64,000 bases of DNA from Methylococcus geothermalis (GTDB lineage: Bacteria > Pseudomonadota > Gammaproteobacteria > Methylococcales > Methylococcaceae). Each line of letters begins with the position of its first letter. Position 1 is the stretch's first letter. The position numbers were made by a program, and so were the translations under genes. The notes below the pieces were generated by a model, which ran no database searches, was not told the origin of the DNA, and saw only the letters and a program-made list of their open reading frames with translations. Below are positions 50,751 through 60,473 of this stretch, one piece after another. The stretch covers positions 3,253,501-3,317,500 of the forward strand of contig NZ_CP046565.1 in NCBI RefSeq assembly GCF_012769535.1, read 5' to 3'.

Positions 50751-52117
50751 AGGAAATCGGTATCTCCCATCATGAACCACCAGCGATCCTGAAGTTCTTC
50801 GAAACGTGGCCCTTCGGTCCACACATTAGTCGGAATCGGAATCTCGGTACCCGTCTTGTAGACGCCAGGACTGCGGAAAAAGCCGGCATAGGTGGCCGAA
50901 ACCCAAGCGGTAAGCACCGGCAATCCCCAGCGCGTCACTTGGCGGCGCGCATGATCGATCAACAACGGAATCTCCCTGAGGGGCGCCACCAAGTCCACTA
51001 GCTTGCACTCATCTCTTTCCCGACGCAGTACGATCAGACCGCGGAGACGTCCTCCCAGACGGTTCGCGACCACCAGTACAACGTAATCGAAACAAGGGTG
51101 CTCGAAATAACGATAGTGCAAATAATTCGAATCTCTCATCACGAGGATTCCAGCGGCCAAATCTCGCTTCATTTTGGACCAAAGGTCACCAAGAGAACGT
51201 TCTTCCTCTCGAACGCGCCAAAGCCGCCGCAGCACAGTGGCAACATGGGGACGGTACGGGAGCGCTGGCCAACGAATCTCCACTACGCGGCCCACCTCAG
51301 CATATAGTTGAAGTTTTTCAGCGACCCGCATTGCTCTCTCATTAGGGAAACCATAAGCGAGAAGATGGTCGTTCTCGTAGCCGAAATACGATTCCAGAAA
51401 AGCGCTGGCCACTTGGAAAAATACCCCCCTTCGGGTCATCACCCCGCGCTCCTTCGGGTCAACCATGACATCACATATCTGCAAAGCCTGCGTTTCTTGT
51501 CCTAGGAAGGATATGCGTCGGGTCGTTGCGCCATAGTGAGCCACCACTTCCTTGCCGCGGCAAGCAATCATGGCTCTTCCACGCCCGTCCCCATACTTCC
51601 AGGCCCAGAGTTCGCGGCTCATCTCGGTACCGAAGACCTTATGAAACAGGGACAAGCATCCTTCGGTGTGAGTCACATTGAGGGGGACCAACCGCCAGCG
51701 TGAAGCACCGGACTTCCGGAACGCTACGATGCGGCGTGGAAACCCTAAGCACGTCGGGTCGCAAACGCGGAATCCATGGTGCTCGGCCAGCGACCGCAAG
51801 TAGAACATCTTGCGCATGCGAAGTTCTTCATTCACATCCCGCGCGATCGAGATGGCTAGGAAACCACCTTCGCTGAGGAACTGGTGTGCCCGATCGAAGA
51901 GAAGGGATGGCTGAACCATCGCCCACTCAAACGTAACAAGGATGGCCGAAGCTGGGCCGACAAATGAACCATCGTCGCGCGGGGCTTGGGCGAGGAACTC
52001 CTCCAGGGAAAAATGAATGGCGACATAGTCTGCGATCCGTTCCCCAAGAAACCCCCACTCTCCCTCGGCACCAACTAGACATAGGGAGCCATGGCCTACC
52101 CATACGCATTCGCACAT
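50747..52117 (-). CDS. Methyltransferase-like / GNAT acetyltransferase two-domain protein
   Basis: About 456 residues from ATG 52117 (GGGGACTCT upstream). The first 160 residues resemble the second half of a class I methyltransferase (ILVTFEWAMVQPSLLFDRAH, FLSEGGFLAISIARDVNEEL, EHHGFRVCDPTCLGFPRRIV) but lack a clear SAM-binding glycine loop. Residues about 170-450 form a GNAT fold (AMIACRGKEVVAHYGATTRR, ICDVMVDPKERGVMTRRGVF, FGYENDHLLAYGFPNERAMR). GNAT enzymes of glycan loci N-acylate amino sugars. The pairing of the two parts is unusual. Confidence 0.75.
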   Translation of the reverse strand: MCECVWVGHGSLCLVGAEGEWGFLGERIADYVAIHFSLEEFLAQAPRDDGSFVGPASAILVTFEWAMVQPSLLFDRAHQFLSEGGFLAISIARDVNEELRMRKMFYLRSLAEHHGFRVCDPTCLGFPRRIVAFRKSGASRWRLVPLNVTHTEGCLSLFHKVFGTEMSRELWAWKYGDGRGRAMIACRGKEVVAHYGATTRRISFLGQETQALQICDVMVDPKERGVMTRRGVFFQVASAFLESYFGYENDHLLAYGFPNERAMRVAEKLQLYAEVGRVVEIRWPALPYRPHVATVLRRLWRVREEERSLGDLWSKMKRDLAAGILVMRDSNYLHYRYFEHPCFDYVVLVVANRLGGRLRGLIVLRRERDECKLVDLVAPLREIPLLIDHARRQVTRWGLPVLTAWVSATYAGFFRSPGVYKTGTEIPIPTNVWTEGPRFEELQDRWWFMMGDTDFL

Positions 52118-52196
52118 AGAGTCCCCGCTAGAGCACGAAGAAATCAGTCGCGAACGGGGGGCGTTGCGATCCCGACTTCCGATCGACGTCGATCCT

Positions 52197-53432
52197 TCAC
52201 ATCTGCTGGCTGATCTGGGAAAAATCCCGTTTCGGTTTGGCAAACGACCACTCCCGTGGGAGAGTTACCACGCCCCGCTCCAGTCCCTTTTGCACCACCC
52301 GGAGTTCGGCCACGCGTTCAGCACGATCGTAAATATGAATACTGTTCTCGCAAAGCAGGAAAACGTTTACCCAATAATTTCCCTTAAGCAGCGGCAGGCG
52401 GGGAAATGTCAAGCAGACTTCCCCCTGGCCGTATTCGTTCCTTTCGGGTATCACTCGATCGTTCTCCGTGGAGGCGCTGGTCACCGCCCACCCGTTGGCG
52501 TCGAGGATCGTCACGGCCACGTTTGGCGGCGGGAGTGCCGGGTCCGACTCAAAACTGACACCGATACCCAAATCAGTACCGCCGGTTTCAATGCTCAACT
52601 CATGCCCGGCAATACCGTCTGCGCTCACCTCTACCTTAGTCAGCCTCCCCGAACCCTCTATCAGCGAAAACGGCGACACCCGCCCCCCCCCGTCGCCAAT
52701 GTCGCATTCGATCGATTTCAGAAACTCCACGTAGGCAGCGGTCACACGAGCCGGTTCCCCATCCATGATGAGTCGCCCCCGATCCAACCAGATGACGCGA
52801 TTGCAAATTGCTTCCACTTGGTACAAGTTATGCGAACAAAACAGGATAGTCTTGCCAGCTTTCTTGTATCCAGTGATCCGGTCGAAGGACTTTCTGGCAA
52901 AGGCACCGTCCCCCACCGACAATGTCTCATCCAAGATCAGGATGTCCGGATCGACAGCAGTGGCAACAGCGAATGCCAGGCGCGCATACATACCCGAAGA
53001 ATACGTCTTAACAGGCTGGTCCATAAAGCCTTCAAGCCCGGCGAAATTGACGATCTCACTATAGAGCTGCTCCATCCGCGACGCTGGCAACCCCATCACC
53101 GAGCCACCCAGATAAACGTTTTCGCGCCCACTCATATCCGGATGAAAGCCTGCGCCCAGTTCCAACAGCGCGGCAACCTGTCCACGGACGCGAATCTCAC
53201 CGCTCGACGGGATTAGAGTGCCGGCAATCAGCTTGAGCAACGTACTTTTCCCTGCCCCGTTTGTACCGATGATCCCGACCACTTGGCCGTTGGGAATCTT
53301 CAATGTCAACGGGTGTAAGGCAATCCACTCCCGAACTTTCTTCTTCTTGGTGATGATTTCCCATAGCACATCCCGCGCATATCCATACGAGCGGTAGCTT
53401 TTGCCAACGTCTTGTAAATCAACCGCGATCAC
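52197..53432 (-). CDS. wzt: Polysaccharide ABC transporter ATPase with Wzt-type C-terminal domain
   Basis: 411 residues. Walker A is IIGTNGAGKSTLLKLIAG, the signature is YSSGMYARLAFAVA, and Walker B is DILILDETLSVGDGAFA. Residues about 260-395 are a beta-sandwich Wzt C-terminal domain, which recognises the modified end of the exported O-polysaccharide. The terminal group may be made by the methyltransferase or GNAT proteins encoded downstream. It overlaps the permease gene by four bases. Confidence 0.94.
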   Translation of the reverse strand: MIAVDLQDVGKSYRSYGYARDVLWEIITKKKKVREWIALHPLTLKIPNGQVVGIIGTNGAGKSTLLKLIAGTLIPSSGEIRVRGQVAALLELGAGFHPDMSGRENVYLGGSVMGLPASRMEQLYSEIVNFAGLEGFMDQPVKTYSSGMYARLAFAVATAVDPDILILDETLSVGDGAFARKSFDRITGYKKAGKTILFCSHNLYQVEAICNRVIWLDRGRLIMDGEPARVTAAYVEFLKSIECDIGDGGGRVSPFSLIEGSGRLTKVEVSADGIAGHELSIETGGTDLGIGVSFESDPALPPPNVAVTILDANGWAVTSASTENDRVIPERNEYGQGEVCLTFPRLPLLKGNYWVNVFLLCENSIHIYDRAERVAELRVVQKGLERGVVTLPREWSFAKPKRDFSQISQQM

Positions 53433-54256
53433 AAAACTTCACGCATGTATGGTTCCGCACGATGATACAAAACCCAAGCCGGTGCCAATAGTAAAACCCA
53501 GTACAGCCCGGGTCGCAAAAAATTTCCAGTGGTAATAGGCATATCTTGGAGTAACCCATGAATCAATGCCATCACGTCAGCCACCGGATTCAAGCTCAAG
53601 GCTGATCGAAAATCTGAAGGCAGCATTTCTGGAGGATACAAAATCGGCGTCAAGTAAAAAATCATTGTCAACACAAACGGGAAGACCTGCCGCAAATCTT
53701 TCAAAAAACAACCGAGCACCGCCAGCAAATAACCGAAGGGAATCAACCATACCCATAGAGCAATCAGGACCACAACCGCCTTGATCGCACCTTCTGGGCC
53801 TATCAGGAATCCGGCCACCACAATAAACACGGGGAGGTAAACGATCCCGGCAACCAACGCTGGAAGAAGAGGTAACGCCTTGAGGGGAAATACCGTCTTT
53901 TTATAGAGCATATTGAACTCGTTCATCACGGAGAGATTCCGTAGCAGAACTTCACTCACGAACAACCACGGCAACATGCCGGTCAGGAAATAATCGACGA
54001 ACGCCACTTTGCCAGGGACCTTGATTCGCAATACGAAATCTAGCAGGAACCAGAACGCAAGGATTTGCAAACCGGGCTGCAAGAGCAGCCAGACCCCTCC
54101 CAAAAGAGTGCCGCTGGTGCGTGCGACGATTTCGCGGCGAAGCAGCAGATACAGAAGTTCCCTTTCTTGCACCAATACCCTGAGCGGCCCCAGAAAACCA
54201 GCTGCTGACGCTTCAGGAAAACGGGATATTACCCGGAGGAAAAAACGCGATGTCAT
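53429..54256 (-). CDS. wzm: Polysaccharide ABC transporter permease
   Basis: 275 residues and six predicted helices of the ABC-2 type. Signatures are LYLLLRREIVARTSGTLLGG near the N-terminus and FYLTPILYPPEMLPSDFRSA before the last helices. It exports a lipid-linked glycan across the inner membrane with Wzt. It is the first gene of the transcript. The IS5-type element sits five bases upstream of its start and has probably separated it from its own promoter. Confidence 0.93.
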   Translation of the reverse strand: MTSRFFLRVISRFPEASAAGFLGPLRVLVQERELLYLLLRREIVARTSGTLLGGVWLLLQPGLQILAFWFLLDFVLRIKVPGKVAFVDYFLTGMLPWLFVSEVLLRNLSVMNEFNMLYKKTVFPLKALPLLPALVAGIVYLPVFIVVAGFLIGPEGAIKAVVVLIALWVWLIPFGYLLAVLGCFLKDLRQVFPFVLTMIFYLTPILYPPEMLPSDFRSALSLNPVADVMALIHGLLQDMPITTGNFLRPGLYWVLLLAPAWVLYHRAEPYMREVL

Positions 54257-54261
54257 GTATT

Positions 54262-55302
54262 AGAGTTGCTTCCAATGATAACCAGATGATCACAAAGACA
54301 TTTTTAGATTCCAAAGGCCAGCGGCAAGGCCGAAAAACCCATAGATGAATATGTCGAGTCGGTTTCTAATCCGATGCATCAAGCAGTGAAAGGTCTTCAT
54401 TCCTCCAATGGAGTGCTCGACTGAGATTCGGGTTCGTGCTTGCTTTTTATTCTCTCGTATTGGTTGATCTGTCAACGCGGCATGAGGATTGTTCTTGGAT
54501 GCCCTGGGTTTCTTGTGAGGAAGGTGAATTCTGGCTTTATTCCCATCATCGGCAGTGGCACCAAAGAACCCCAAATCTAACCAGACATCGGCGCCGTCAA
54601 ACCACGGTAATGCAGGATCGAACAGTTGCTTCATCAGCGCATCATCATGAACGCTGCCGGCCACAACACCTCCAACGAATAGAATTTGCCGCTCAAGGGT
54701 CGAAATGACTAAGGTTTTAACCGTATGTCGTTTTTTTTGCCGCTATAGCGGGCTTTTTGCTGATCGTCATCCTGCGGCCTGACGCAACCGCATTCCACTC
54801 CGTCAATGATGATATCGCCATGTTTTTCAATCAGTTTCATCATCTCTCCCGGTGTCGTCAGCGCCCGCTCTGGCAGCAGATCGAGTTTCGCCAAGCTGCG
54901 CCGCAACACGGGCTGAAGTTGTTCCACATGTCGATGCGCATGCCCCGAACTCAAGCCAAAATGGAAGCCCAGGACATCGAAGGTACAGTAGGTCTTGAGG
55001 TAATACAAAATGAAGAACAGCTTCTTATCCATCCGATCGAGATAGCCAACATGACCTCCTTTTTGTACCCGTTTTATTTCGCCTTGCCTAACACGTTCTT
55101 GCTGAATCTCCGCATAGGCCTCTTCAAAGATAGGGTAGAGCTTGGCGAATTGAGCCTTGTTCATTCCGATCAGGGCTCTGACAGTACGTTCGCTGGTTTC
55201 TTCCATGAACTTTCCAAAAATCACTGACTGACACCATTCGATTGTTGTTAATGGGTATATTTATACCACAATAAATCCATTTTTATCATCGGAAGCAACT
55301 CT
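54262..55302. mobile_element. IS5-family insertion sequence
   Basis: Inverted ends AGAGTTGCTTCCAATGATAA (54262-54281) and the complement ending at 55302 match at 19 of 20 positions. ATT is present on both sides (54259-54261 and 55303-55305), a 3-base target duplication. Length 1041 bp. The transposase is read on the minus strand. Confidence 0.88.
54290..55224 (-). CDS. IS5-family transposase, two frames joined by a -1 slippery site
   Basis: The first frame (55224 down to 54709, 171 residues) carries the N-terminal helices (DKKLFFILYYLKTYCTFDVL) and the first catalytic Asp (GDIIIDGVECGCVRPQ). It ends KKNDIRLKP. The second frame (to 54290) continues RHTVKTLVISTLERQILFVG and carries DGADVWLDLGFFGA and the Glu of ISVEHSIGGMKTF. 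The junction is eight A residues followed by C, which contains the classic heptamer A AAA AAC in the right phase. A -1 shift would give a full-length transposase. Confidence 0.82.
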
Positions 55303-55341
55303 ATTATTCGACACGATAATCAATCAATGTCGACCCATAGT

Positions 55342-55800
55342 TTATTCATCCTCCGCTTGGTCAGTCGCTTTCGCGTCGCCCGCCGTCTTGACACTTTTTC
55401 CGTGGTACCAGCTCCCCTGGACGAAAGTCCAGTGATCCTTCTTTGGCGGTCCGCCAAAGCTCTTCCCTTGCAAACCCGGCATGGTAAGTTCGGTCTCCAC
55501 GATGATCTCCGCCGAATCCCCGTCGATCTTGAACTCCTTGAATTTGTAGCCGACCACCCGAAGGCGCTGGAATCGCGCCTGCTGCATTTGATCTGGCGTC
55601 ATTTTGCCTTCGACCCTGGCCGTCTCCATCTGGTAAACGGTATGGAGGTCATTCGCACGCCAAGCCTCCCAGTAGGCAGTAGCCCGTTCCCGCAGAGCTT
55701 CGTCTCGGCGCTGGTCTCCGGCGTACGCCACGGCAGCCGCCATTAGCTCGCCGAAGAGTACCCAGCTACAAAATATCGTCTTTGCGTCCTTCATTTTCAT
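55342..55800 (-). CDS. Exported NTF2/SnoaL-like hypothetical protein
   Basis: 152 residues from ATG 55800 (AAGGGGATGAAA upstream), with a signal peptide (FCSWVLFGELMAAAVAYAG). The mature part (LRERATAYWEAWRANDLHTV and later SAEIIVETELTMPG and WTFVQGSWYHGKSV) resembles a small cone-shaped NTF2-like fold, by pattern only. It follows the SurA-like gene in the same direction, 64 bases on, and may share its transcript. Confidence 0.75.
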   Translation of the reverse strand: MKMKDAKTIFCSWVLFGELMAAAVAYAGDQRRDEALRERATAYWEAWRANDLHTVYQMETARVEGKMTPDQMQQARFQRLRVVGYKFKEFKIDGDSAEIIVETELTMPGLQGKSFGGPPKKDHWTFVQGSWYHGKSVKTAGDAKATDQAEDE

Positions 55801-55864
55801 CCCCTTCGCTCGTTCATTTTGCCGGCTAAGCCGGACCATTCCGAAAGCCCAAGCCGCTTGCCGA

Positions 55865-56836
55865 TCAGGGAAAGACGCCGCGTGGGAAAAGGGTCTTCAG
55901 CTCGTCCTGCACGACCTCGATCTTGGCATGTTTGGCCAGCTCCCGCACGTAAGCATCGCGTTGTTTAGCCTGTCCCTCGAGCCGCATGCGCTGGATCACC
56001 TTTTCTCGCACATTGGGATAGGGAGAAACCAAGGACGGGCGTATATCTGTCAACTTAAGGATTTCAAACCCGACGGACGATTCAACGACCTGGGTATGTT
56101 CGCCCACCTTCAAGTTCTTGATAGCCGCCGATAGCCATGGATCGCCTTCCCGTGCCATAAAACCGAGATCCCCCTGCGTAACCTTAGCCCTCGGATTCTC
56201 CGTGAGTTCGCCGGCAAGTTTGGCAAAGGGTTCACCCGCATCGAGGCGCTTGAGCACTTCATCGGCGCGTTTTCGAACCTGCATCTTCTGCTCTTCGCTC
56301 GCTTTCTCAGGGAAACGAAACTGGATTTGGCTGACGCGCACCATCTCCGGTATCCCGTACTCGTTTTGGTGATCAAGGTAGAACTGATAAGCCGCTTTCT
56401 CATCGGGAGGAGGCGGCAGTGGAAAATGTTCTTCGGCTAATTTTTCGTAGGCCTTGTTCAATGCTGCCTTGGCCTTTTCCGGATCCTTGGGTAAGAGTCC
56501 TTTACGCACCATGTCGCCTCGTAACAACTGGCTGCTGACCATAGCACGCAGTGCCTCCGCTTGGCCGGCCGGCGTCATGGAGGTGGCGATATACGATTGG
56601 TTACGTTGTAGAAAATTGACGTAATCCTGGACGGTGATTTCTTCGCCGTCGACTTTCAACATAACTACTTTGACAGGTTGCGCTGGAGCCACGTGTTCCC
56701 CTGCGACCGGTCGTTCCGTCGCTGATTCTTTCTTCGCCGCTGCCTCCGGTTTGGCCATGCTTGCCACGGAAAATCCGCAGAGCATGACCAACCCCAACAC
56801 TGCGACTACAGAACGTTTCACTTGTTGCATTTCCAC
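55865..56836 (-). CDS. SurA/PrsA-like periplasmic peptidyl-prolyl isomerase
   Basis: 323 residues with a signal peptide (VVAVLGLVMLCGFSVASMA). An N-terminal chaperone-like helical part (ITVQDYVNFLQRNQSYIA) precedes one parvulin domain at about 165-265 (RVSQIQFRFPEKASEEQKMQ, VTQGDLGFMAREGDPW, VVESSVGFEILKLTD). It probably helps folding of exported proteins, perhaps the products of the adjacent genes. The VCBS lipoprotein gene ends four bases upstream, so they are cotranscribed. Confidence 0.9.
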   Translation of the reverse strand: MEMQQVKRSVVAVLGLVMLCGFSVASMAKPEAAAKKESATERPVAGEHVAPAQPVKVVMLKVDGEEITVQDYVNFLQRNQSYIATSMTPAGQAEALRAMVSSQLLRGDMVRKGLLPKDPEKAKAALNKAYEKLAEEHFPLPPPPDEKAAYQFYLDHQNEYGIPEMVRVSQIQFRFPEKASEEQKMQVRKRADEVLKRLDAGEPFAKLAGELTENPRAKVTQGDLGFMAREGDPWLSAAIKNLKVGEHTQVVESSVGFEILKLTDIRPSLVSPYPNVREKVIQRMRLEGQAKQRDAYVRELAKHAKIEVVQDELKTLFPRGVFP

Positions 56837-56840
56837 TCCT

Positions 56841-58055
56841 TCATCTTAATACGAATTGTCCGGCGGCGAGATCTTCGAAGTGCTGCCACAACGGACCATA
56901 GACGATCCAAACCCCATTTCCGCCTTTCCCACGCCCTAGAACCCCATCGAGCCAACCATCGCCGTCGATATCCCGAAGGAGCAATATCTGGCTCCCCTCA
57001 TTCCTCGCCATCGGTACAGACCGCATGGGCACTGCGGCATGGCCATCCCATGACGGGGGGAATCGATAGATCGCCAATGCTCCGTATCCCACGGCCATGA
57101 GGCACGTCGCGTCATCCCGGTCTTGGCCAACGGCTACTTGTCGTATCCCCATCGTGGTCGGGAATGACAGCGGTGCCGCATCCTTGAAGGCACCCTGGCC
57201 TTCGTTAATAAGCACATGGATATGAAACGGCTGAGACTGATTCGGGATGAGCAGATCGGGGGCCTTGTTGCCGTCGAGATCGGCGACTGCAACTTGGTTC
57301 GGGGCACCCCTGACGAAGTCACGTACCTGGATCGGTGTGACGGTATCGTCGATCTTTTCCGGATGACGGATCATCCAAAGGGAATGGTTCTGCTGAATCG
57401 TGAACAAGAGTTCCTCGATGCCGTCGCCATCGATGTCCACCGGGACGATACGGTCCGCCCTCCGGATCGATTTTTTCTGCGGCTGCTCGCGGAGCGGCAC
57501 GGCGATACGGCCTACCGCTTTTCCAGTGACTGGGTCGAAGCCCTTCCATAAGGACACCTCATCCTCGTGGAACGAGCTGACAGCGAGGCTCGTTCCCCAA
57601 TCTGGCCAACGGAACACCGAAAGGTGACGCGGCGCAGTCTCCGGCACTCGGTTCCGCACCCGGAATCCGCCTGCCAGCGTCGGTTCCAAGACGATCAATT
57701 GATTTACGCCTTCGGCGGCCGCCGCATAGAGGCGCTCTTTGGAAGGCAAGCGCACGAAGTCGCCCGGGTGGAAACCCACTTCCGGGACAGTCGGGCCCGG
57801 TGAAAAGACCCGCGGCTCCTTTTGAAAGAAAGCCTGGGCGTAATTTCCGCCGTGAGCAACTGCAATCACATCGAGTCTGCCGTCTCCATCGACGTCATCT
57901 GTCGCCACATGAAACGGAGGGGCATCGAAAGGCAAGGACTGTTGCAGCGATGCGACATCCTCACTCAATGCATGCAAGGACGGCGACGGTGATCGACAGG
58001 CAGCCAGCGCGACCGAAGACAGCGCAGCCAACACGATCCAATAAAAGTAGTTCAT
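56841..58055 (-). CDS. VCBS/FG-GAP repeat lipoprotein
   Basis: 404 residues from ATG 58055. The N-terminus MNYFYWIVLAALSSVALAAC is a lipoprotein signal with lipobox LAAC. The rest is a beta-propeller with calcium-type loops DDVDGDGRLDVI, DIDGDGIEELLFT, DLDGNKAPDLLIP and DIDGDGWLDGVLG. Such propellers usually mediate surface contacts. It leads a transcript with the SurA-like isomerase. Confidence 0.87.
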   Translation of the reverse strand: MNYFYWIVLAALSSVALAACRSPSPSLHALSEDVASLQQSLPFDAPPFHVATDDVDGDGRLDVIAVAHGGNYAQAFFQKEPRVFSPGPTVPEVGFHPGDFVRLPSKERLYAAAAEGVNQLIVLEPTLAGGFRVRNRVPETAPRHLSVFRWPDWGTSLAVSSFHEDEVSLWKGFDPVTGKAVGRIAVPLREQPQKKSIRRADRIVPVDIDGDGIEELLFTIQQNHSLWMIRHPEKIDDTVTPIQVRDFVRGAPNQVAVADLDGNKAPDLLIPNQSQPFHIHVLINEGQGAFKDAAPLSFPTTMGIRQVAVGQDRDDATCLMAVGYGALAIYRFPPSWDGHAAVPMRSVPMARNEGSQILLLRDIDGDGWLDGVLGRGKGGNGVWIVYGPLWQHFEDLAAGQFVLR

Positions 58056-58276
58056 GGGTTCAACGAGGGTAGTCACTAAGCCATGGGCATCACTTAGCCC
58101 CCACAGTAGCTGCTGCTGGTGAGGCGGTGGCCAAATCTCATCCGGCAACCTTTTCACGAGCACTCTGGAGGCAAAGCCGGCTCAGTCAAATCATTCTTCA
58201 ATCATCTGAACGGAACAGGACTGCGAATGCGCCCTGTTGGGAGAACGGCCCGAATTCAACCGACCGCTTCCACCGC

Positions 58277-58310
58277 AAGAAAAGACGGCGTGGGTATCAA
58301 CCCACGCCGT
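58277..58310 (-). terminator. Intrinsic terminator of the exported-protein gene at 58343
   Basis: ACGGCGTGGGT (58285-58295) and ACCCACGCCGT (58300-58310) form a perfect 11-bp stem with a 4-base loop. On the minus strand it is followed by CTTTTCTT. It begins 33 bases after the stop codon. Confidence 0.9.
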
Positions 58311-58342
58311 CCCGCCGCCGATAGAATCAGCGGCATCCGCTA

Positions 58343-59644
58343 TTACGGAGTGAAGGAACCACGATCATGCCCAAGCGCGGTTTCCATCGGGATCACGGTA
58401 GCCCCGACGGGCACGCCGGCATCGAAGTTGACCTGGTATTGCAAGGGAATGCTGAAGGCCATCATCGCAGCCTCCGGCGCACCGATACCGGTGTCAATCA
58501 GCTCTGGCAGCATCAGCTTAATGAAGCCGCCCTGGAGCAGCTTGGACAGGATAGCCGCTGGATCCAGACCGGGTTCGTTAGCGATCGGCGGGACGCAGAA
58601 AGGTCGAGCCTGACCGTAGGCCTGGATGAAACTCGGCACGGGGTAGGCTGCACTCACGTCCGTCTGCGCCCAGACTACGTTCAGCTGATTGGGCAGGCTG
58701 ATGGTATCGGAGCAGGGTTCCTCGTTGTCGTTGTAGATAACCACACCGAGATTCGACCACGCTGCGTCCGCATTCCGGTCGTTCCATACCACGAACAGAG
58801 TCGGGATTTGGAACGGATTGGTGACGTTACCCACCGTGATTGACCGGTTGCCCAGCGTCAGGTCGACGATCTTAAGATCCGGAACGACCGAACCGTCCGA
58901 CCAAGTGGTCGGTATGCCGCTGATCAACGGCGATGCAATTGGATTGCCGTTCACGCCGATCTCGATGACCTGATTGGCCACCGACACCTTCTTGTTGGGC
59001 GGCGAATCCGCGCCGTCCGCCATCGGCAGCACCGGGATCTTGGCATCCAGGAGACCGATGGTGCCGCCGCCGTTCTGAGACTCGAAATCAGCTCCCGTGA
59101 TCAGCCAAGCTTCGGCAAAAAAGCTGAAATCGGCCGCCTTGCCGAGCCAGCCTTGCTCGGTGGTCAGCAAAAGATAACCGGGAACACCGTTCAGCGCGGT
59201 CTGGTAACCGCCCCTACGAATGGTGTCACCCCAATCGATGATCGCCACATCGTCGGGCGTCACATTGATGGTACCGTTCGCTCTATGGACACTGCGCTGA
59301 TTGAGGAAAGCCCAATGGATCTGCTTGATATCCGGATCCGCCGGGGCTTCTGGACCGACCGGTGCAGGAAAGCTCCCATTGGTAGGCGTGCTGTGCTGCG
59401 CCGTCCAGACATTCGGGATGGTCTTGTTGCCCACGGACATCGGCACCGTGATCTTCACCACGGTGTTGATGCTGAAGGGGCCATCGGTAGGCGGACCCAC
59501 GATTTGATCGTCCCATATTACAAACGGAACGAGGTTGGCTTCGCCCGCATCGCCCTCAATAATTGCGTGTGCCGACATGCTCGTCGCGGCCAGAGCCGTG
59601 AACATGCCCGCTGCGATTGCGGTCTTTTTGAAGTTCATACTCAT
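58343..59644 (-). CDS. Exported protein of unknown function (433 aa)
   Basis: It starts at ATG 59644 with GGGAGA upstream. A signal peptide (FKKTAIAAGMFTALAATSMSAHA) precedes a beta-rich mature part: LVPFVIWDDQIVGPPTDGPF, NVTPDDVAIIDWGDTIRRGG, ITVGNVTNPFQIPTLFVVWN. Two Cys residues late in the protein (EPCSDTISL and PFCVPPIANE) could form a disulfide. The strong terminator and single-gene unit suggest high expression. It may be a surface or secreted structural protein; no family is recognised. Confidence 0.8.
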   Translation of the reverse strand: MSMNFKKTAIAAGMFTALAATSMSAHAIIEGDAGEANLVPFVIWDDQIVGPPTDGPFSINTVVKITVPMSVGNKTIPNVWTAQHSTPTNGSFPAPVGPEAPADPDIKQIHWAFLNQRSVHRANGTINVTPDDVAIIDWGDTIRRGGYQTALNGVPGYLLLTTEQGWLGKAADFSFFAEAWLITGADFESQNGGGTIGLLDAKIPVLPMADGADSPPNKKVSVANQVIEIGVNGNPIASPLISGIPTTWSDGSVVPDLKIVDLTLGNRSITVGNVTNPFQIPTLFVVWNDRNADAAWSNLGVVIYNDNEEPCSDTISLPNQLNVVWAQTDVSAAYPVPSFIQAYGQARPFCVPPIANEPGLDPAAILSKLLQGGFIKLMLPELIDTGIGAPEAAMMAFSIPLQYQVNFDAGVPVGATVIPMETALGHDRGSFTP

Positions 59645-60473
59645 GAGAAGATCTCCCTTTGAAGTCGACAGTTAACCCAGGAAATGGAGCACCCCAATCC
59701 TTTGCCCTAAAACTGCGTGAGACCAGGGCCAAGCCAGACGCCCAAGACGTCCTCCGGGAATTATGAACGTTTCGCCGCTGTTTGCCAAACGCAACAAGGG
59801 CTCACGCATTCCCGCAGCTCCATGCGGGGGATAAGCTAAGCCGCGCCGCGAGCGGTGTCAAGCATTTTTGTCGCTAAACTATGACTGTTTTGTTGTAAAA
59901 ACGAGATGAGCGGCGTGGCATCGCCGCATCAGGCGGCAATTCGACGCTCTGATGGCGAACCCATGCCCGGCGGTCCGCCCGATCGTCACCCCGGGGGCCA
60001 GACCGCCGGTCGAGGCGGCCCCGGGAAATCGCCTCATCCAATAGGTCGACCTTGTTGGGATTTTCATGGATGCAACGCCGGATGTCGCGACAGGAGTGCG
60101 CCGCAAGAACGGCACCAAGCGCCGCGTCGGATCGCCATATCCGCGTGACGGGCGGAAGACTCACCGCCCCTCGGCGAGTCAAAGAGACTCGCGGTGTCAA
60201 GCGCATGAACGCCATAGGGACAGGGCCGATGGCCGCGCTTCGCGGCGCGGGGACTTCAGCTCCCTGGCAACCGGAGCACACCGCCCTAACAGCCTGAAAG
60301 TCCGCCGCTTTCATACTCTATAGAGGAACGACCCAATTTCAAGACATCGTCCGAAATGCTAGCATTCGTTGACGCCACGGGAATGGCGTCATGCCCCCTG
60401 ACCCTCGGAACCGGCGTGTCGGCGTGCCCGCCCTCTGATTAAGATGCGATCCCAACCCATCCCTATCTAGTTC
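59645..60473. other. Intergenic region without a supported gene
   Basis: 829 bases between divergently read genes. The left part probably holds the promoter and leader of the exported-protein gene. A 146-codon minus-strand frame at 59874-60314 is open, but its composition is Arg-rich and shadow-like. I see no terminator, repeat or RNA gene. A promoter for the gene at 60474 is expected but not identified. Confidence 0.5.

Noticed and set aside
59874-60314. A 146-codon minus-strand frame in the gap before the PIG-L fusion.
   Set aside because: Arg-rich composition, no recognisable domain and no ribosome site; other frames in the same stretch are also open.
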